From positions 124,001 to 188,000 of the forward strand of contig JAYMGJ010000270.1 of assembly GCA_037178675.1 (NCBI GenBank): 64,000 nt of DNA, read 5' to 3'. Shown piece by piece: positions 33,133-45,329 of the stretch (positions within the stretch are counted from its first letter, which is position 1; every line of letters starts with the position of its first letter). Both the position numbers and the translations under genes were made by a program. This DNA comes from Scleroderma bovista. Taxonomy: Eukaryota > Basidiomycota > Agaricomycetes > Boletales > Sclerodermataceae. The notes below the pieces were generated by a model. That model did no database searches and was not told the origin of the DNA. It worked only from the letters and a program-made list of their open reading frames with translations.

Positions 33133-33994
33133 TCATTTTACAGCATTTGGCGCATTCTTATTGGGAGGCTCTTCTCCTGGTCCAGAAATCACTACACGTG
33201 ATATTAATGCTTTGTTCTGCAGGATATACGATCTGACACTCACTAAGAGCAACAAAAACTACGGCTATGTAAATCCAGTATTTTTGTAAGAAACTCTTCT
33301 CAGGTGTTGGTAAAATCGGTGCGCCATCTTGTGTCAGCGGGGGTGGTGCACGTAAACTGGGTCTAAAAGGACATCAGTCATGCCGCAAGTTCGATTGCTG
33401 AAGGTAAAACATACGAAGGGGGTGAACGCGGCGATTTGACCAAAACAGTGGTATTGTGCACCGGGTAATATTTACTCGTTTCAGATAGTAGGGGACATAA
33501 ACCATTGGGCAGGACTGGTGAAACGAAGTAATCTAGTCCTAACGGCTCACCAAACGGAGACAGGTGAACCGTGATACTAGAGGATGTCGACATCGGCATA
33601 AGACACTGGTCACCTTCAGTTTCGATCGTGTATCTCAGGATATGATACTCACCGCCTTCATAACGGACACAGGCCACATTGCTTCTGACATGCCTGGTTT
33701 TTGCACAGTAATTTGGTAGAAGGACTCGTCCAGAGTTGGATCTACATGTCTTGCGAACTCGGATAGGTCGTCCGGTAGAGACTCGAAGGGAACGAACGTC
33801 ACAGGTGTACCAGATGGTGAAATGGAAGGTAGTGAAGGAACGGAGAAAGTTCCAAATTCTGACCAAGACGTTACGGGGAGATTTGGATGGACTACGCGGT
33901 GACGGAGATGGAGTTCTACATGATCACCTCGAGCATACGTGTGAGGTACAACACAGAGCGAGAGGGTGGCAAGGAGTGAGAGGGAGAGTTGCAT
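33133..33994 (-). CDS. EMC10: ER membrane protein complex subunit 10 (EMC10)
   Basis: EMC10 is a lumenal/anchored subunit of the EMC insertase, which inserts tail-anchored and multipass proteins into the ER. ATG 33994 opens MQLSLSLLATLSLCVVPHTY, a clear signal peptide. The mature part includes VELHLRHRVVHPNLP, LDESFYQITVQ and ITVHLSPFGEPLGLDYFVSP. After the segment VLVKSPRSPPS a short intron (GTATGTTT...TTTTAG) joins to LRAPPPLTQDGAPILP and then EKSFLQKYWIYIAVVFVAL, the C-terminal membrane anchor. A final small exon gives ISGPGEEPPNKNAPNAVK and TGA at 33133-33135. The last splice is my best fit. Ignoring these introns would produce a false short protein ending at 33378. Confidence 0.82.
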
Positions 33995-34173
33995 TCCTCG
34001 CAGAGCGTGTAAATCCTCAGCAAACAGGCCAGCGAGACTCCTGCGACGGGTGTCCGGGGTCGCCACTGCTTGACTCGATATGATTTGAAAGTCACTCAAC
34101 ACTCACGTCGCTTTGAAGACCAAAATTTACTGCGCCATCGCGCAGCCATCTACTTGACCCAGTTATTGACGAA

Positions 34174-36499
34174 GATGCCCACCGTCTCCGTAGACAAGGC
34201 CGATCTTTTCGAGAGGCTCGGGAAGCAATATAGTAGGTCCTAATCACCAGCTCTTAACATATGGATACTATTGATCGACCTGTCTGCAGCCACGGAGGAG
34301 TTTGATAGACTTTGCTTCGAATATGGACTAGAATTGGACGAGGATGTTCGTGTCTGCATCTACATTCCTCGTCCTAATAATGATCGATCGCTTTCATAGA
34401 CAACGGAGGAGGTGGAAGAAGCCATTAAGAAGGGACTGCCTGCGGAACGTCCGGTATGTACATCACCGTGTCTTCTTTCAACCCTTTCTTTACCCAATAT
34501 TTTCAGCATCTCAAAATTGAAGTACCAGCAAACAGGTCAGCAAACCTTGTACCCTTTTGTTGGACGGTCTAATTAGTGCGTGAAGATATGATCTCCTTTG
34601 CTTAGAGGGCATATCCCGGGCATTACGTGCCTTCTTTGGGAAAGAGGAGCCGCAGTACAGACTTGTCTACCCTCCAGGAGGAGAGCAAGATATCCTTACC
34701 ATGAACATCTATCCAGAGGTAACTCAAACCCATTTAGCTTCATGACAGATCCAACCATCGAATATTGAACAGACAAAATGTGTTCGTCCCCTTATCGCAT
34801 GTGCTGTTCTCCGCGACGTCAGATTCACACCCCGTTCATACGCATCGTTCATCGATCTTCAAGACAAGCTTCACCAGAATATCGGTCGACGCCGGTGGCT
34901 TGTCTCCATTGGTACCCACGATTTGGATACGATTGAAGCGCCTTTTCGCTATGAAGCGCGCAATCCTGAACAGATCAAATTCAAGCCACTCGGAAAGAGC
35001 GAGGAGTATACAGCAAAGGATCTCATGACTGTCTACGAGGTGGGTAATTACCAACCAGGAAAACTATGAAATCCTCAATGAGTAATAGAGCGATAAACAT
35101 CTCTCCCGTTTCCTCCCCATTATTCGCGACTCGCCCGTCTATCCAATCATATACGACTCAAAAGATCGCGTGCTCTCTTTCCCCCCAATCATCAATTCAG
35201 AGCACAGTAAAATCACTCTAAACACGCGGAATGTCTTTATCGAAGTGACCGCGACAGACGAAACAAAGCTGCAGATAGTCATCAATATAGTCGCTGCAAT
35301 GTTTTCAGAGTATTGCCAACACCCGTACACGTGGGTTCACCTCTGCAGCCTGCTTTGTGGGCGAGCTTGTTAACTCTTGTGTTATTTCTGTAGAATTGAG
35401 CCTGTGAAACTCGTCTTCCCCGACGGTTCCATGCGTATTTCTCCTGATATCGCTCCGCGTACTATGACTGCACGAAATTCCTATATCAATTCCTGCACAA
35501 GTCTTTCCCTTTCGCCACCTACTACAGCCCAACTCCTAACGCGCATGTCTCTCAATCCCACCCTAAAACCAACTGCCACACCCTCTAATCCAGGATACTT
35601 GGATGAGATCACAGTCTCCGTTCCATGTACTCGTCCAGACATCCTTCATGAATGTGACATCGTGGAGGACGCTGCAGTCGCATATGGATTCAACAACCTT
35701 CCTGACATCTTCCCACAGACAAGTACAGTTGCGCAGCCACTGCCAATTTCTCGCCTAGTCGATGTTATTCGACGGGAATGGGCAATGGCTGGGTGGGTTG
35801 AAGCTCTTCCCCTTATCTTGGTATGTTTTCTCCTTTTGCGTGAAAACATGAAAGCATAATACTGGTGAAATCAGTGCTCCCATGAAGAGAACTTCGCCCT
35901 CATGAATCGGCCCGATCCCGGGACCCTCGCAGTTAGGATCGCGAACCCTAAAACTCTCGAGTTCCAGGTCGTACGCACATCCCTCCTTCCAGGCCTTGTC
36001 AAGACAATCCGCGAGAACCGTTCTCACGCACTACCAATCCGATTGTTCGAGGTCTCTGACGTCGTGTTCAAAGACCCGACGCAGGAGAAGCAGGCACGCA
36101 ATGAGCGGCACGCTGCTGCATTATGGTGCTCAAAGACGGCTGGATTCGAGATTGTTCATGGCTTGCTTGATCGCACAATGCGGATGCTTGAGGTACCCCG
36201 TATTGCGAGTACGGATTGCTCCAGTGTGCGTGGATATTATATCGTCGAGGGGAATGGTACGTTTGCAGTTTGCATACGGCGTTGCAGTTCTGACTCCAAA
36301 CATAGATCCTGTGTACTTCTCTGGTCGCGCTGCCGATATCTACTTCCGTCCACCAGGACCCGTCACACCTCCCTCTCCAAGGGACATCAAGATAGGGACT
36401 CTTGGCGTTTTACATCCAACGGTGCTCTCGAATTTCGAGATATCGTATCCTTGTTCTGCTCTGGAATTTAATGTGGAGGTGCTTTTGAAGAGGTCATAG
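34174..36499 (+). CDS. FRS1: Phenylalanyl-tRNA synthetase beta subunit (cytosolic)
   Basis: This is the non-catalytic but essential subunit, with tRNA recognition and editing (B3/B4) domains. ATG 34174 begins [17 protein letters not shown]. Landmarks are [145 protein letters not shown] and [14 protein letters not shown]. The stop is at 36497-36499. Many short introns interrupt it. It is divergent from EMC10 (180 bp) and follows FRS2 with two opposite-strand genes between. Confidence 0.93.
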
Positions 36500-36754
36500 G
36501 CAACCTTGATAGAGAAGAATAAATAATGAAACCTGTCTTGTATGTTTTTCAATTGATGCTTGCAATGCAATCAGATGCAAAAAATGACTGTTAGTTCTAA
36601 AATATATAAAAGAAGATGCATGGGGTACTCAATGATCTGGAAACCAATGCCATTAAGATTATTGCCAATGTAAATGTTCACAGCGGCAGTTATGTCGTAA
36701 AAATCGTGAAATTCCATGCAGCACACGTCCCTTTTTATCTGCTCGCATCTGATG

Positions 36755-38243
36755 CTATAACACCCCCATCGACCTCAACTCTTCACGCATAACCTGTACC
36801 CGCCGAATTGTCTCACCAGTAGGCCCCTCTTGTTGCTCCCCTCCTGAGTCCGCACTAACATGAGCATCATCCTGCTGAGGGAGTCGATGGTATCTAGCCC
36901 GCTCTATCAGGGGGGCAAGAAATGATTCCCATGACATTTCTGTATCAGCATCGATTTCGGATAGAGATCTCGTATGATCCTGCCTTGCAGGAGGGGGAGG
37001 ATCAGATGTGGGCGCCGAAGGTGCAAGAATTGACTTTTCCCAACGCTTCACGCGCCAAAATCCGAGGCCAGAGGTGAGTAAGAGGAACCAGCCTGCAGTC
37101 ATGAACAAAAACGAAAGCCATTCTATCGCCATGGGACTCGTGAGGACAGAATCGCCTGGCCATGTGTCGTCCATCTGCGATTCATCCGGAGCAGTTGGTT
37201 GTGTCGGGGTCGGAAGCAATTCGGAGGATGAAGAGTTGAAGAGCTCTATGTTTTGGTAGTACTCGTCCGCCTCTTTGGCAGTTGCGAATGTGGGTCTACC
37301 CCATGTACCGGCCTCGTCTAGACGGGCACGGAGACCCAGTCCCCACTGTATGAGGGTGACACCGAGGCCTGCACGGCTTCCAAATCGCGCGGCATGGGTT
37401 GTACTCATCGCCCAGGTGAGGACGAACCCGACAATCTGGAAGGTCGTGCTGACAAGAGCATTCCAAAGGAATATGAACAAGGTACCAGTGGGAAGGGCTT
37501 CGACCATGACGCTGCCTTGGGTGAGAGGGCCACCATTAGATGGAAGAAGAAGGGTGGAAGTATGGTAGGGAGGGACGGCATCTGCTTGTGCAGCTGCGTA
37601 GGAGGGAGGGGAAGTTGCGGAGGACTCCTCAGGGACGACATAGATGCTGTCACCTAATCACAAAATGGGAGACAAATATTCAGTTAGCATGGACTGTTTT
37701 CAGCCTCATCAACTAACCATCTTGAACACGCATTCCAGTGGTGGAGGGCTTTGCGGCCATGTTTCTAAAAACACCGTCGTTGCCCATCCCACCACCCAAC
37801 ACATGACCTTGTGTCCCACTACTGCTGCTCTGTGCGTCAAGTCCAAAACGGGAGACGTAGTAGCTTGGTAGGACAGCACTGGCAGTCCTCTTCCACCACT
37901 TTGTAGGTGGACGTGGAACGTTGTCGGGAGTAAAGACAGGAATGTTGCCATTAGTGTTTCCTATAGTATTTGGCAGGGCATAACCTGTCGGTGGGGGTGG
38001 TGAACCAGGAGGAGGGTGATCATAGTCTGGAATGGGTGAGTCGAAGTCATATGTAAGAGTCTGCTCCTGCAGACTACCTGTAAGGCGAGGTGGAGATCGT
38101 TGGTCAGAATTCAAAGGCTGTGATTCGTCGGCACCCTCGTCATCGGAGTCGTCGAAAGCGGCATTCAGCTCAGGATTCGTGTCCGGTTCATTTCGTGGAT
38201 TTGGAATGGGTGCATATCGAACGACCATGGAGGTTGAGGACAT
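36755..38243 (-). CDS. BSD2: Bsd2/NDFIP-family Nedd4-ligase adaptor
   Basis: Bsd2-like proteins recruit the HECT ligase Rsp5 to membrane cargo such as metal transporters in Golgi and endosomes. ATG 38243 gives MSSTSMVVRYAPIPNP. A long acidic/Pro-rich cytosolic N-terminus contains DGVFRNMAAKP. Then come the PY-like motifs SPSYAAA and VPPYHTS, then three membrane segments starting with GTLFIFLWNALVSTTFQIVG, with THAARFGSRAGLGVTLIQWG, the NDFIP signature, between the first two. The third is IEWLSFLFMTAGWFLLLTSG. A C-terminal cytosolic tail ends at 36755. The first PY motif reads SPSY instead of PPxY, so ligase binding may rely on the second. Confidence 0.85.
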
Positions 38244-38349
38244 CGAGGCGGACACGGCCACGATGACAACAGTAGTAAATAAGCAAAGTCATAAAACAAG
38301 GGACATGTACAAAGCAGAGAAGAAAAACATATACATGATAGAGAAGACT

Positions 38350-39582
38350 TCAACTCATTCCCACACCCATCTGATAATTCTGAACTCCTTGCGACTGGGA
38401 CTGCTGTTGCTCCTGCGTCATGTTCTGCGTGTCATATACATGGCCTTGCATCATTCCTGGTGGATATGCACCGTTTGGAACAACGCCCATGCTCAAGGCA
38501 GTGATAGATCCGCCTATTCCTGGCCCTCCGACAGGACCACTGACAATCGGCACACTCATTGCAAGACCAGGTGCACCAACGGGTCCCCCTACTGATGTCA
38601 AGGGACAACTTGGGTTGGTAGCACTCCGGACCATGCGAGTGACGCGCTCGCAGCTCTCCATACGAGCCTGCATCATTCTTTCAAATATCTCTAGAATTTG
38701 CACCGAAGGTTCGCGTCCACCGGCACCAAGTACCAAAGGAGCTGCTGCCCGCTGAGACTCTGGGACACTTGTTTGCGGTGGCACCTGAGAATATGACGAT
38801 AGCTGGGACGCAGACGGAGTGGAGGGTTGTGCAGGCTGTGGTGGACCAAAGGTTGCAGCAAAGGAGGGGTGACAAAGATACGGCGACGTCAGGGTGGTGG
38901 TCGCGGGCCCAAAAGCATTGCTTGGTGCGGGCGGGGGGTAGAATGCGTGAGGTGGTGGGCCAGCCGGGGTCGGTGGGGGTTGCGGACCAGCCGGGTTGAG
39001 GCTGGATCCCTGGCGAGGACGGTGTGGGTAGGGACGAGGTTTGTTGATACCACGGTTGGTAGAAATGCCCTCGAGCCGGAGGTTAAACGCCTTCTTGCGC
39101 TTGAGCCATTTTGTGGGTGGAGAAGGAGAGGTGCCCTCTGGGGGTGTTTTGTTGGGCTGCTGAGCAGTCTGGCCGTCTCCCGTTGGTGGTGAAGATTTAG
39201 ACGTGCTCTGAGATGGGGAAATAGAACCCGATCGTACGCTGTCTCCTTCTGTATCGCCGACAGCGTTTGGGTCCATGTTGGACGCAACTTCGATGCGCTG
39301 CATCATATCCATCTCGAGCTGTGCTCTGGTCCGGTAGACCCACATGCGCTCTTGGTGATAGAATGCGACGAGCGACTCGAGCAGGGATAACGTGTTTTCA
39401 ATTGGGTGCAGTGCGACGGCGGCTGGGGAGATGGGTGGGGTAGGAAGAAGCGCAGAAGCCATGGCATGCTGATGCTGGGAGAATTGAGTCTGGACTGGCG
39501 GGGGATGGTGCGGGTGCGGGAGGGAGACGGGATGCTGTGGGAGCGGGGGCGGGGTGCCCGTAAAGTGCGCGGCGGAGAGCAT
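38350..39582 (-). CDS. Proline/serine-rich hypothetical protein
   Basis: A single-exon frame of 410 residues starts at ATG 39582 (MLSAAHFTGTPPPLPQ). A Pro/His-rich N-terminus is followed by a short conserved-looking helix, IENTLSLLESLVAFYHQERM with MWVYRTRAQLEMDMMQRIE (about residues 64-100), and then a basic TKWLKRKKAFNLRLEG segment. A second helix, VQILEIFERMMQARMESCER, lies near residue 310. The tail is Gly/Gln-rich. No catalytic domain is visible; it may be a nuclear regulator (inference). It is divergent from DPH6, with 118 bp between starts. Confidence 0.7.
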   Translation of the reverse strand: MLSAAHFTGTPPPLPQHPVSLPHPHHPPPVQTQFSQHQHAMASALLPTPPISPAAVALHPIENTLSLLESLVAFYHQERMWVYRTRAQLEMDMMQRIEVASNMDPNAVGDTEGDSVRSGSISPSQSTSKSSPPTGDGQTAQQPNKTPPEGTSPSPPTKWLKRKKAFNLRLEGISTNRGINKPRPYPHRPRQGSSLNPAGPQPPPTPAGPPPHAFYPPPAPSNAFGPATTTLTSPYLCHPSFAATFGPPQPAQPSTPSASQLSSYSQVPPQTSVPESQRAAAPLVLGAGGREPSVQILEIFERMMQARMESCERVTRMVRSATNPSCPLTSVGGPVGAPGLAMSVPIVSGPVGGPGIGGSITALSMGVVPNGAYPPGMMQGHVYDTQNMTQEQQQSQSQGVQNYQMGVGMS

Positions 39583-39700
39583 CGTGGCTGGAGGACACAG
39601 AGGGCGTCGAACTCGAGGCGCGCAACTCGCCACCCCGTCATGGGGGGTCGACACATCCAACCTTGATAAGATTACATTTTCGCTGTTGTCTATCGCGAGC

Positions 39701-42385
39701 ATGAAGTACGTCGCACTCTTGAGCGGCGGCAAGGACAGCTGCTTTAATCTGCTCCACTGCAAGAAAAACGGTCACCAGCTTGTCGCAGTGGCCTCCCTCG
39801 CGCCAGAGGCGGGAAAAGGTAGACCATTCTCACCTCAAACTCATGCCACTCAAAACTGTCCGCCAGACGAAATCGACTCTTACTTGTATCAGACAGTCGG
39901 CCAGGATGGCATCTCTCTCATCGCAGATGCACTTCGTGTCCCGCTCCATCGACGTATCATCGGTGGCCATCCTCTCGAACAAGGCGCAGAATACGGTGCC
40001 AAGTCACCCGGTGGTGATGGCACTGTCGGCGACGAGACAGAGGACCTTTACGCCTTACTCAGTACCGTGCTCGTGCGTCGCTCCTCTTAGTACGCCGTTT
40101 ATTTGCAATCAGTCGCCCTCCCAAAGGACCACCATCCAGAGATACAAGCAGTCGCCGTTGGAGCCATACTTTCCAACTACCAACGCGTACGCGTAGAGCA
40201 CGTGTAAGTCCACCGTCTCCCTGTTTTACTATCCTTAGTCTGTAACGCTCCAAGATGTCGTCGTCTATCCCTCACTCCTTTCGCGTACCTCTGGCAGCGC
40301 AACCAGGTTGCACTCCTGTCAGAAATGCTTTCTGCCCGTCTCGATGCCATTCTCATCAAAGTGGCTGGTGCCGGTCTTACTCCGTCTCACCTTGGCCTCC
40401 CCCTTTCGAAAGTTTACCCAACACTTCTCCGCCTTCACAAAATTTATGGGACTCACCCGTGTGGCGAGGGCGGAGAGTATGAATCATTCACCCTCGATTG
40501 TCCTGTTATGTTCAAAGGGCGTGTGGTCCTCAACGAGATCGACAAGGTAGAAAGCGAACAGTGTGATGTAGCACCTGTGGCATACCTCAGGATCAGAAGC
40601 GCAATAGTCGTGAATAAGAGCGACGAGGAATTAAATGCAGAAATCGGCCAAGAAGACACTGCAGTCCCGGCATTGCTCGAGCCGTGCTTCCAGGACGTTC
40701 GTATGGAGGTGGCACGATCGATTTTAGACCCTTCTTGCACTCCGATTGGGGGGATTCCACGCCAGGCTAGGCAATTGAAGCCAGTTTCGCCCTCTGTACG
40801 CACAATCGGCCCTTGGATTGCAGTAGGGAATGTTCAGCTTCCGATTGCAAACACTACACAACCTATCAAAGAAAAGGTTACTCTATGTTTCAACCAGCTG
40901 AAAGGTCCGTCGTTTTATGGTACCTGTATCTGACCCTACCTTCATTTCTGGCAGAGCTTCTCGCATCACATGCACCGTCCTCTGCATCCGATGCCCTCGC
41001 AAGCTCGGCCGTAATCACCCTTTTACTTCCTACATTGGATTCTGCAACATTTAGTGCCGCCAACGTCGCGTATTCTGCTTTCTTTGGGGCATCTCCACCT
41101 GCGCGGGCGTGTGTAGGTACCGGTGAATGTGTGACGCTGCATTGTGTGGCCTGGGCACCAGAACGAGCCTCAGAACATTTAAATGGCATCAAGGGCGAAT
41201 GTAGCGAAAAGGGAGTGCGCAAGTCCCTTCATGTCCAGAGTCTGAGCTATTGGGCACCTGCAAATATAGGTCCATACTCACAAGCTATTAATGTACATCT
41301 CCATTTCTGTATGCGCTCTTCTTACGATGGTGTCCCCGCAGATCCCACCATGGACATTTGTATCGGGCCAAATAGGTCTCCTCCCAGCGTCTCTGTCACT
41401 CCCAACATCCTCTCATATCCCACCACCGTATCCCCCCGCTGCTGATGTCGAATCTGTGGACGTCAATGCATGCCTAGGGGAATCATCGCTTCCCCTTGAA
41501 ACATCACTTGTTCTCCAGCACACTGCTCGAGTCATCCGCGCTGCACCCGGAGCCCGAGGAAACAGCGACGCAGGGGGGTTCAACGGGAGTGATGGCATCG
41601 AAGTAAGTCCGATTGAAGAAAGACGGGGTGGACATGTCTTGCTCGTGCTCTACTATCTCGTGAGCATCCAGGACCTGAAACACGTTCAAAATGGCATCAT
41701 GGCCGCAGGCGAGGTGAGTTCTTGTTTGAGAGCATGGCTGACTTAGCTATAATGGCCCCTGGTGCAGTGTCTGACGCCCACCCTGTACGCTGTTGTCGCG
41801 TCCCTTCCTCGTGGTGCTCGTCTGGAAAAAGAAGTAGTGGTACATAGTGGGCTTTTCGTCTCCATTGATCCAAACTTCCCGGATAGTAATGGTGATGAGA
41901 TCGAAAGAACACCGACATTTAACCAAGGTAACGTCCACATTGTTACCCAGTGCAACGTGATGAGCCAATGTTAGGCCACAGAGAAAATCATGCCAACTAA
42001 TCTGGACACTCAACTAGAGTTGCAGTGGGAAGTCTCTCACTTTTTGCCGTCGAGCGAGGCTTGTGCCATTTTGTTTGTGCGAGGCCACTCCACAGGAACA
42101 GGAGACGCAGTAAAAAGACTAAAAGTAACCTCTGCGTTGTCCCCATTCCTCACGCGAACACTGTCCGCCAAGGTATTTGCCAGCCCGGAGGTTGGAGAAC
42201 CAGAACAGTGTACGTTTTTCCATTCATGTCCGTAGACGACGCCGAATTGAGTTTTACAAGTCATGGCACTTCTCAATGCCCTTTTTGGCAAGGAGATGCC
42301 TGCACTGACAATCTTCCCCACCCAATTCGTCGCATCAAGAGATGGAAAAGATTGGGACTGGGCGATAGCCATGATGGCAGTTTGA
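39701..42385 (+). CDS. DPH6: Diphthine-ammonia ligase Dph6 with RidA-like domains
   Basis: Dph6 performs the last step of diphthamide formation on elongation factor 2, amidating diphthine with ATP and ammonium. ATG 39701 opens MKYVALLSGGKDSCFNLLHC; the SGGKDS loop at residues 8-13 is the PP-loop ATP pyrophosphatase signature. Further parts are DEIDSYLYQTVGQDGI, GHPLEQGAEYG, ILIKVAGAGLTPSHLG and GTHPCGEGGEYESFTLD. After an ordinary linker, two RidA/YjgF-like domains follow (WAPANIGPYSQAI and later segments), as in fungal Dph6. The final exon read MALLNALFGKEMPALTIFP stops at TGA 42383-42385. Many introns are present. Confidence 0.9.
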
Positions 42386-42502
42386 GCATGGGTTCATAGT
42401 CATTAATTTCGTGATCAACACTGATCTCCAATTACAAAACGACGTATATACATAAAACAGCTATAGGGGACAGACCGGATGCAAAAGGAAGAAAGTGATG
42501 AA

Positions 42503-45034
42503 TCAGGCTTCCTCTTCGTCCTTCAGCGCTCTCAGGGTCGCCAAGGACGCCGCCATTTCCCGCTCTGACTTGGTTTTCGGCACTGTCCGCGCAAGAAACG
42601 CACCTGCAAGTGTGCAGAGGCCACCGAAGCGGAGCACCCATGCGACGCCGTTCTTTCCATAGTATGTAGGGTTCCCACCATGGCCAGCGAAGAGACCAGT
42701 TGTCGGATCAGGTAGGGCAGGTCTAGATTCGTCAACCACATAGAAAATTGCGCTTGAAACGAGTGCAATCTATCGTTGAATCGAACCAATGAATTCATCC
42801 AAATAAGAAGGGAAGGGAAGCGCAACGTACGATGAATTGCGGCATCACAATCGCAAGATTATGGATACCCAGGATGGTGCCTCCTGCAATAGGCTGAGTG
42901 GCCTCTGTTGAAGCTTCGCCGTTGTTGTTCCCCTCGCCCCGCTCCCTGTGAGACGGGGAGGACTGGAGCAGAGGATCGCACTCATCCGAGGCACGACCGT
43001 CGGACCGACGTACAGACTGTGTTTGACATTCACTCATTTCCTTAAGAATCTACCCAGCACGTCACAAGTCACCCAAGGGAATATTTTTTCGGGGGAAACG
43101 CACCTCCATAATGATCGTAAACGGCACCCAACATGCAACTGCCCAACAGATCCCAACGAGGCTGATCATCACAGTCGCCTACCCGGCGGAAGGCCACCTG
43201 ATTGGTAAGGACGCCAGTGCCAAGAATAGGTGACTCACCATCGGCACTGTGAATATCCAAGTTGTGGAAAACATGAGGACGGAGAACAGAAGCATTGCGC
43301 CCATCCATATATCCCGAAGGAGCAAGGGCATTCGGGGAAGCTTGAGACGTCTACCGCTTTTGGACGCTTCCTCTCGCCAGTAACCTAACATCATTCGAAG
43401 GCGCTCAGTATGGCGCTCATCGTCACCGTCCTGGGGAAGCAAACGCGTGTCACGACGGGCGAGATGAGGGAGAAGGACACCCGCGATCACAGCAACTAAT
43501 GGTCGTTTGATCATGAAATGGAGAATCTAGGAAGAAGACCCACCTATGCTGTAGAGCAGCATTGCCAATTCGCCGGTCCGTGTGGCAAGATCGATGTCTG
43601 GCTCCTTACCTAACTGATAAGCCATGATTTGGCCAACATACGTCGTGCTGTCTCCTAATTAACCACCCAAATCACACTGTGTGACCAGCTGGCTTACGAG
43701 TAGAAGAGGAATGGAAACCTGTGCGGTGGGTGTGAGGGTCTTCTTGGATGGGAGAACTATTCACGTACCAGCCCATGAAGGCACAGAGCTGTACTATGCA
43801 TACTTTCCGGACAGGTCGTGGGAGGGTAATGATGGCTCTATAAATGTTCTCTAGGATATCGCTGAGCTTATTTTGCCTGTCATTGATGTCAACCTGAAGG
43901 TTCTCGAATACTTAACGGATAATTACTTCTGCCTCTTCTCGACAAACTCCTTTTCCTCATGGAACCAGCAAGTCGTCCACACAGTGATAACGAGGATGGC
44001 GATGCTGATCATGCAGAATTTGCTGAACTGATCGCCACCCAGGAAATTCAGGAAGGGGAGCTTTGCTAGCGGTAAAAATCCTAAACGCATGGCAAACGCG
44101 ACTCAGTGTGAATCCTGCAAGTAGCGCCGCAGAACGCACCGAATCCATAGCCAACGATGTTACCAGCTTGAGCCATACGACTGTGCCATGCATTCCCTGC
44201 ATTGAGTTGCTCGGGTGGAGTGATGTCCAACAAAAGATTGCGCAGAGACGCTTGCAAAGCGTTCAAAGCAAAATCTAGGAGATAAAACGCAACGACCGCG
44301 ATCCCAATGGCACCATTCGACACCTAAAGGCCCATCAATGGGGGATACGCAACACACACACAACAAATGACGCACCTGCTTTTCCCGTTCGGGATCCCAG
44401 TCCCCGAATCCTCCACCGTACAGGTCAACAAAGAATGCAGCAATGTTCTTACAGTACGCCAACGCCACGGTCGCCACCACAAGCGCAACAGTCGAAAGCA
44501 CAACCCAATACCTCCGTCTATATCTCGACGAAGACGAGTCTGAAATCGCACCTGTGACAGTCAGAACTCAAGACGACGGAGAGACGTCAGGTGGACTGTA
44601 TATTACCGATGAGAGGTTGTGCAACCAGTCCGCTTATAGGACCTGCGAGCCACACGAGACTGGTCACCTGCTCGGATATGCCCAGCGACAGCAAGAACGG
44701 GGTGCCGTATCTGGGATGTTAGGTTGAGCATGCATGGGGGAGATTCAACCCAGCCTACTACTCACCCTAGCTCGACAGTCCAGGTGACCTGCGCCCCTGC
44801 CATAGAGACGCTGAGGGTGAAGAGGTCCCACGTGCTGAAACGGACACGCTTGGGCTCAGGGACGTCCTGGAAGGCTTTGCTCCCCCCTTCGATGCTCTGA
44901 TACGAAGTGACAGTTGTCCCGCTCGATGGCTGGTCCAGCGGGTTGCTCGACGTTGTTCGCTGTCTGTGACGTGCAGGCCATGGCGTTTGGGACATTGCGT
45001 CGGGGTCAGCGTCGGCGGTGACTGGAATGGTCAT
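42503..45034 (-). CDS. Sucrose-type GPH/MFS sugar-proton symporter
   Basis: This is a plasma-membrane transporter of the SUT1-like group, likely for sucrose or maltose-type glucosides. ATG 45034 gives a cytosolic tail and then TWDLFTLSVSMAGAQVTWTV, the conserved first helix. Later helices include YWVVLSTVALVVATVALAY, VAFYLLDFALNALQASLRNL, CAFMGWFPFLFYSTTYVG and ILGIHNLAIVMPQFI. NAGNAWHSRMAQAGNIVGYG is a family hallmark. Central cytosolic loops are hydrophilic. The C-terminus reads MAASLATLRALKDEEEA, with the stop at 42503. Many short introns are present. The substrate is inferred from family only. Confidence 0.86.
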
Positions 45035-45329
45035 GGTTAGAGGACATTAACCGAATAGCGAGCGAGTTGGGGGGGTTGTTGACGGAAATGGACTGCGCTG
45101 GTCCGGTACTCCCGGCAACTATCATTTATGTAAACTTGCACCGGATCTTCCCACTGCATGTCTATGGTACTGCGAGTGGAAATGAGACAAGTTGGGCTAC
45201 AATATCAATGCAAGATTGTGACAGAATGTACGAGCAAGTCCATGCAGCTAGTCCGACCCACTGCCAAAGCGTACAGAACACATACATATGCGTTACACCA
45301 CAGTGGAAGAGGGAGAAGAGAAACAACGG
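45035..45329. other. Intergenic spacer
   Basis: This region lies upstream of the symporter and downstream of the ankyrin gene. I see no supported gene. Confidence 0.4.

Noticed and set aside
33011..33289. 92-residue plus-strand frame
   Set aside because: It starts at GTG and is antisense to the last exons of EMC10, including the conserved membrane-anchor exon.
33378..33866. EMC10 ending at 33378
   Set aside because: This stop lies inside an intron; removing GTATGTTT...TTTTAG restores the conserved EKSFLQKYW anchor downstream.
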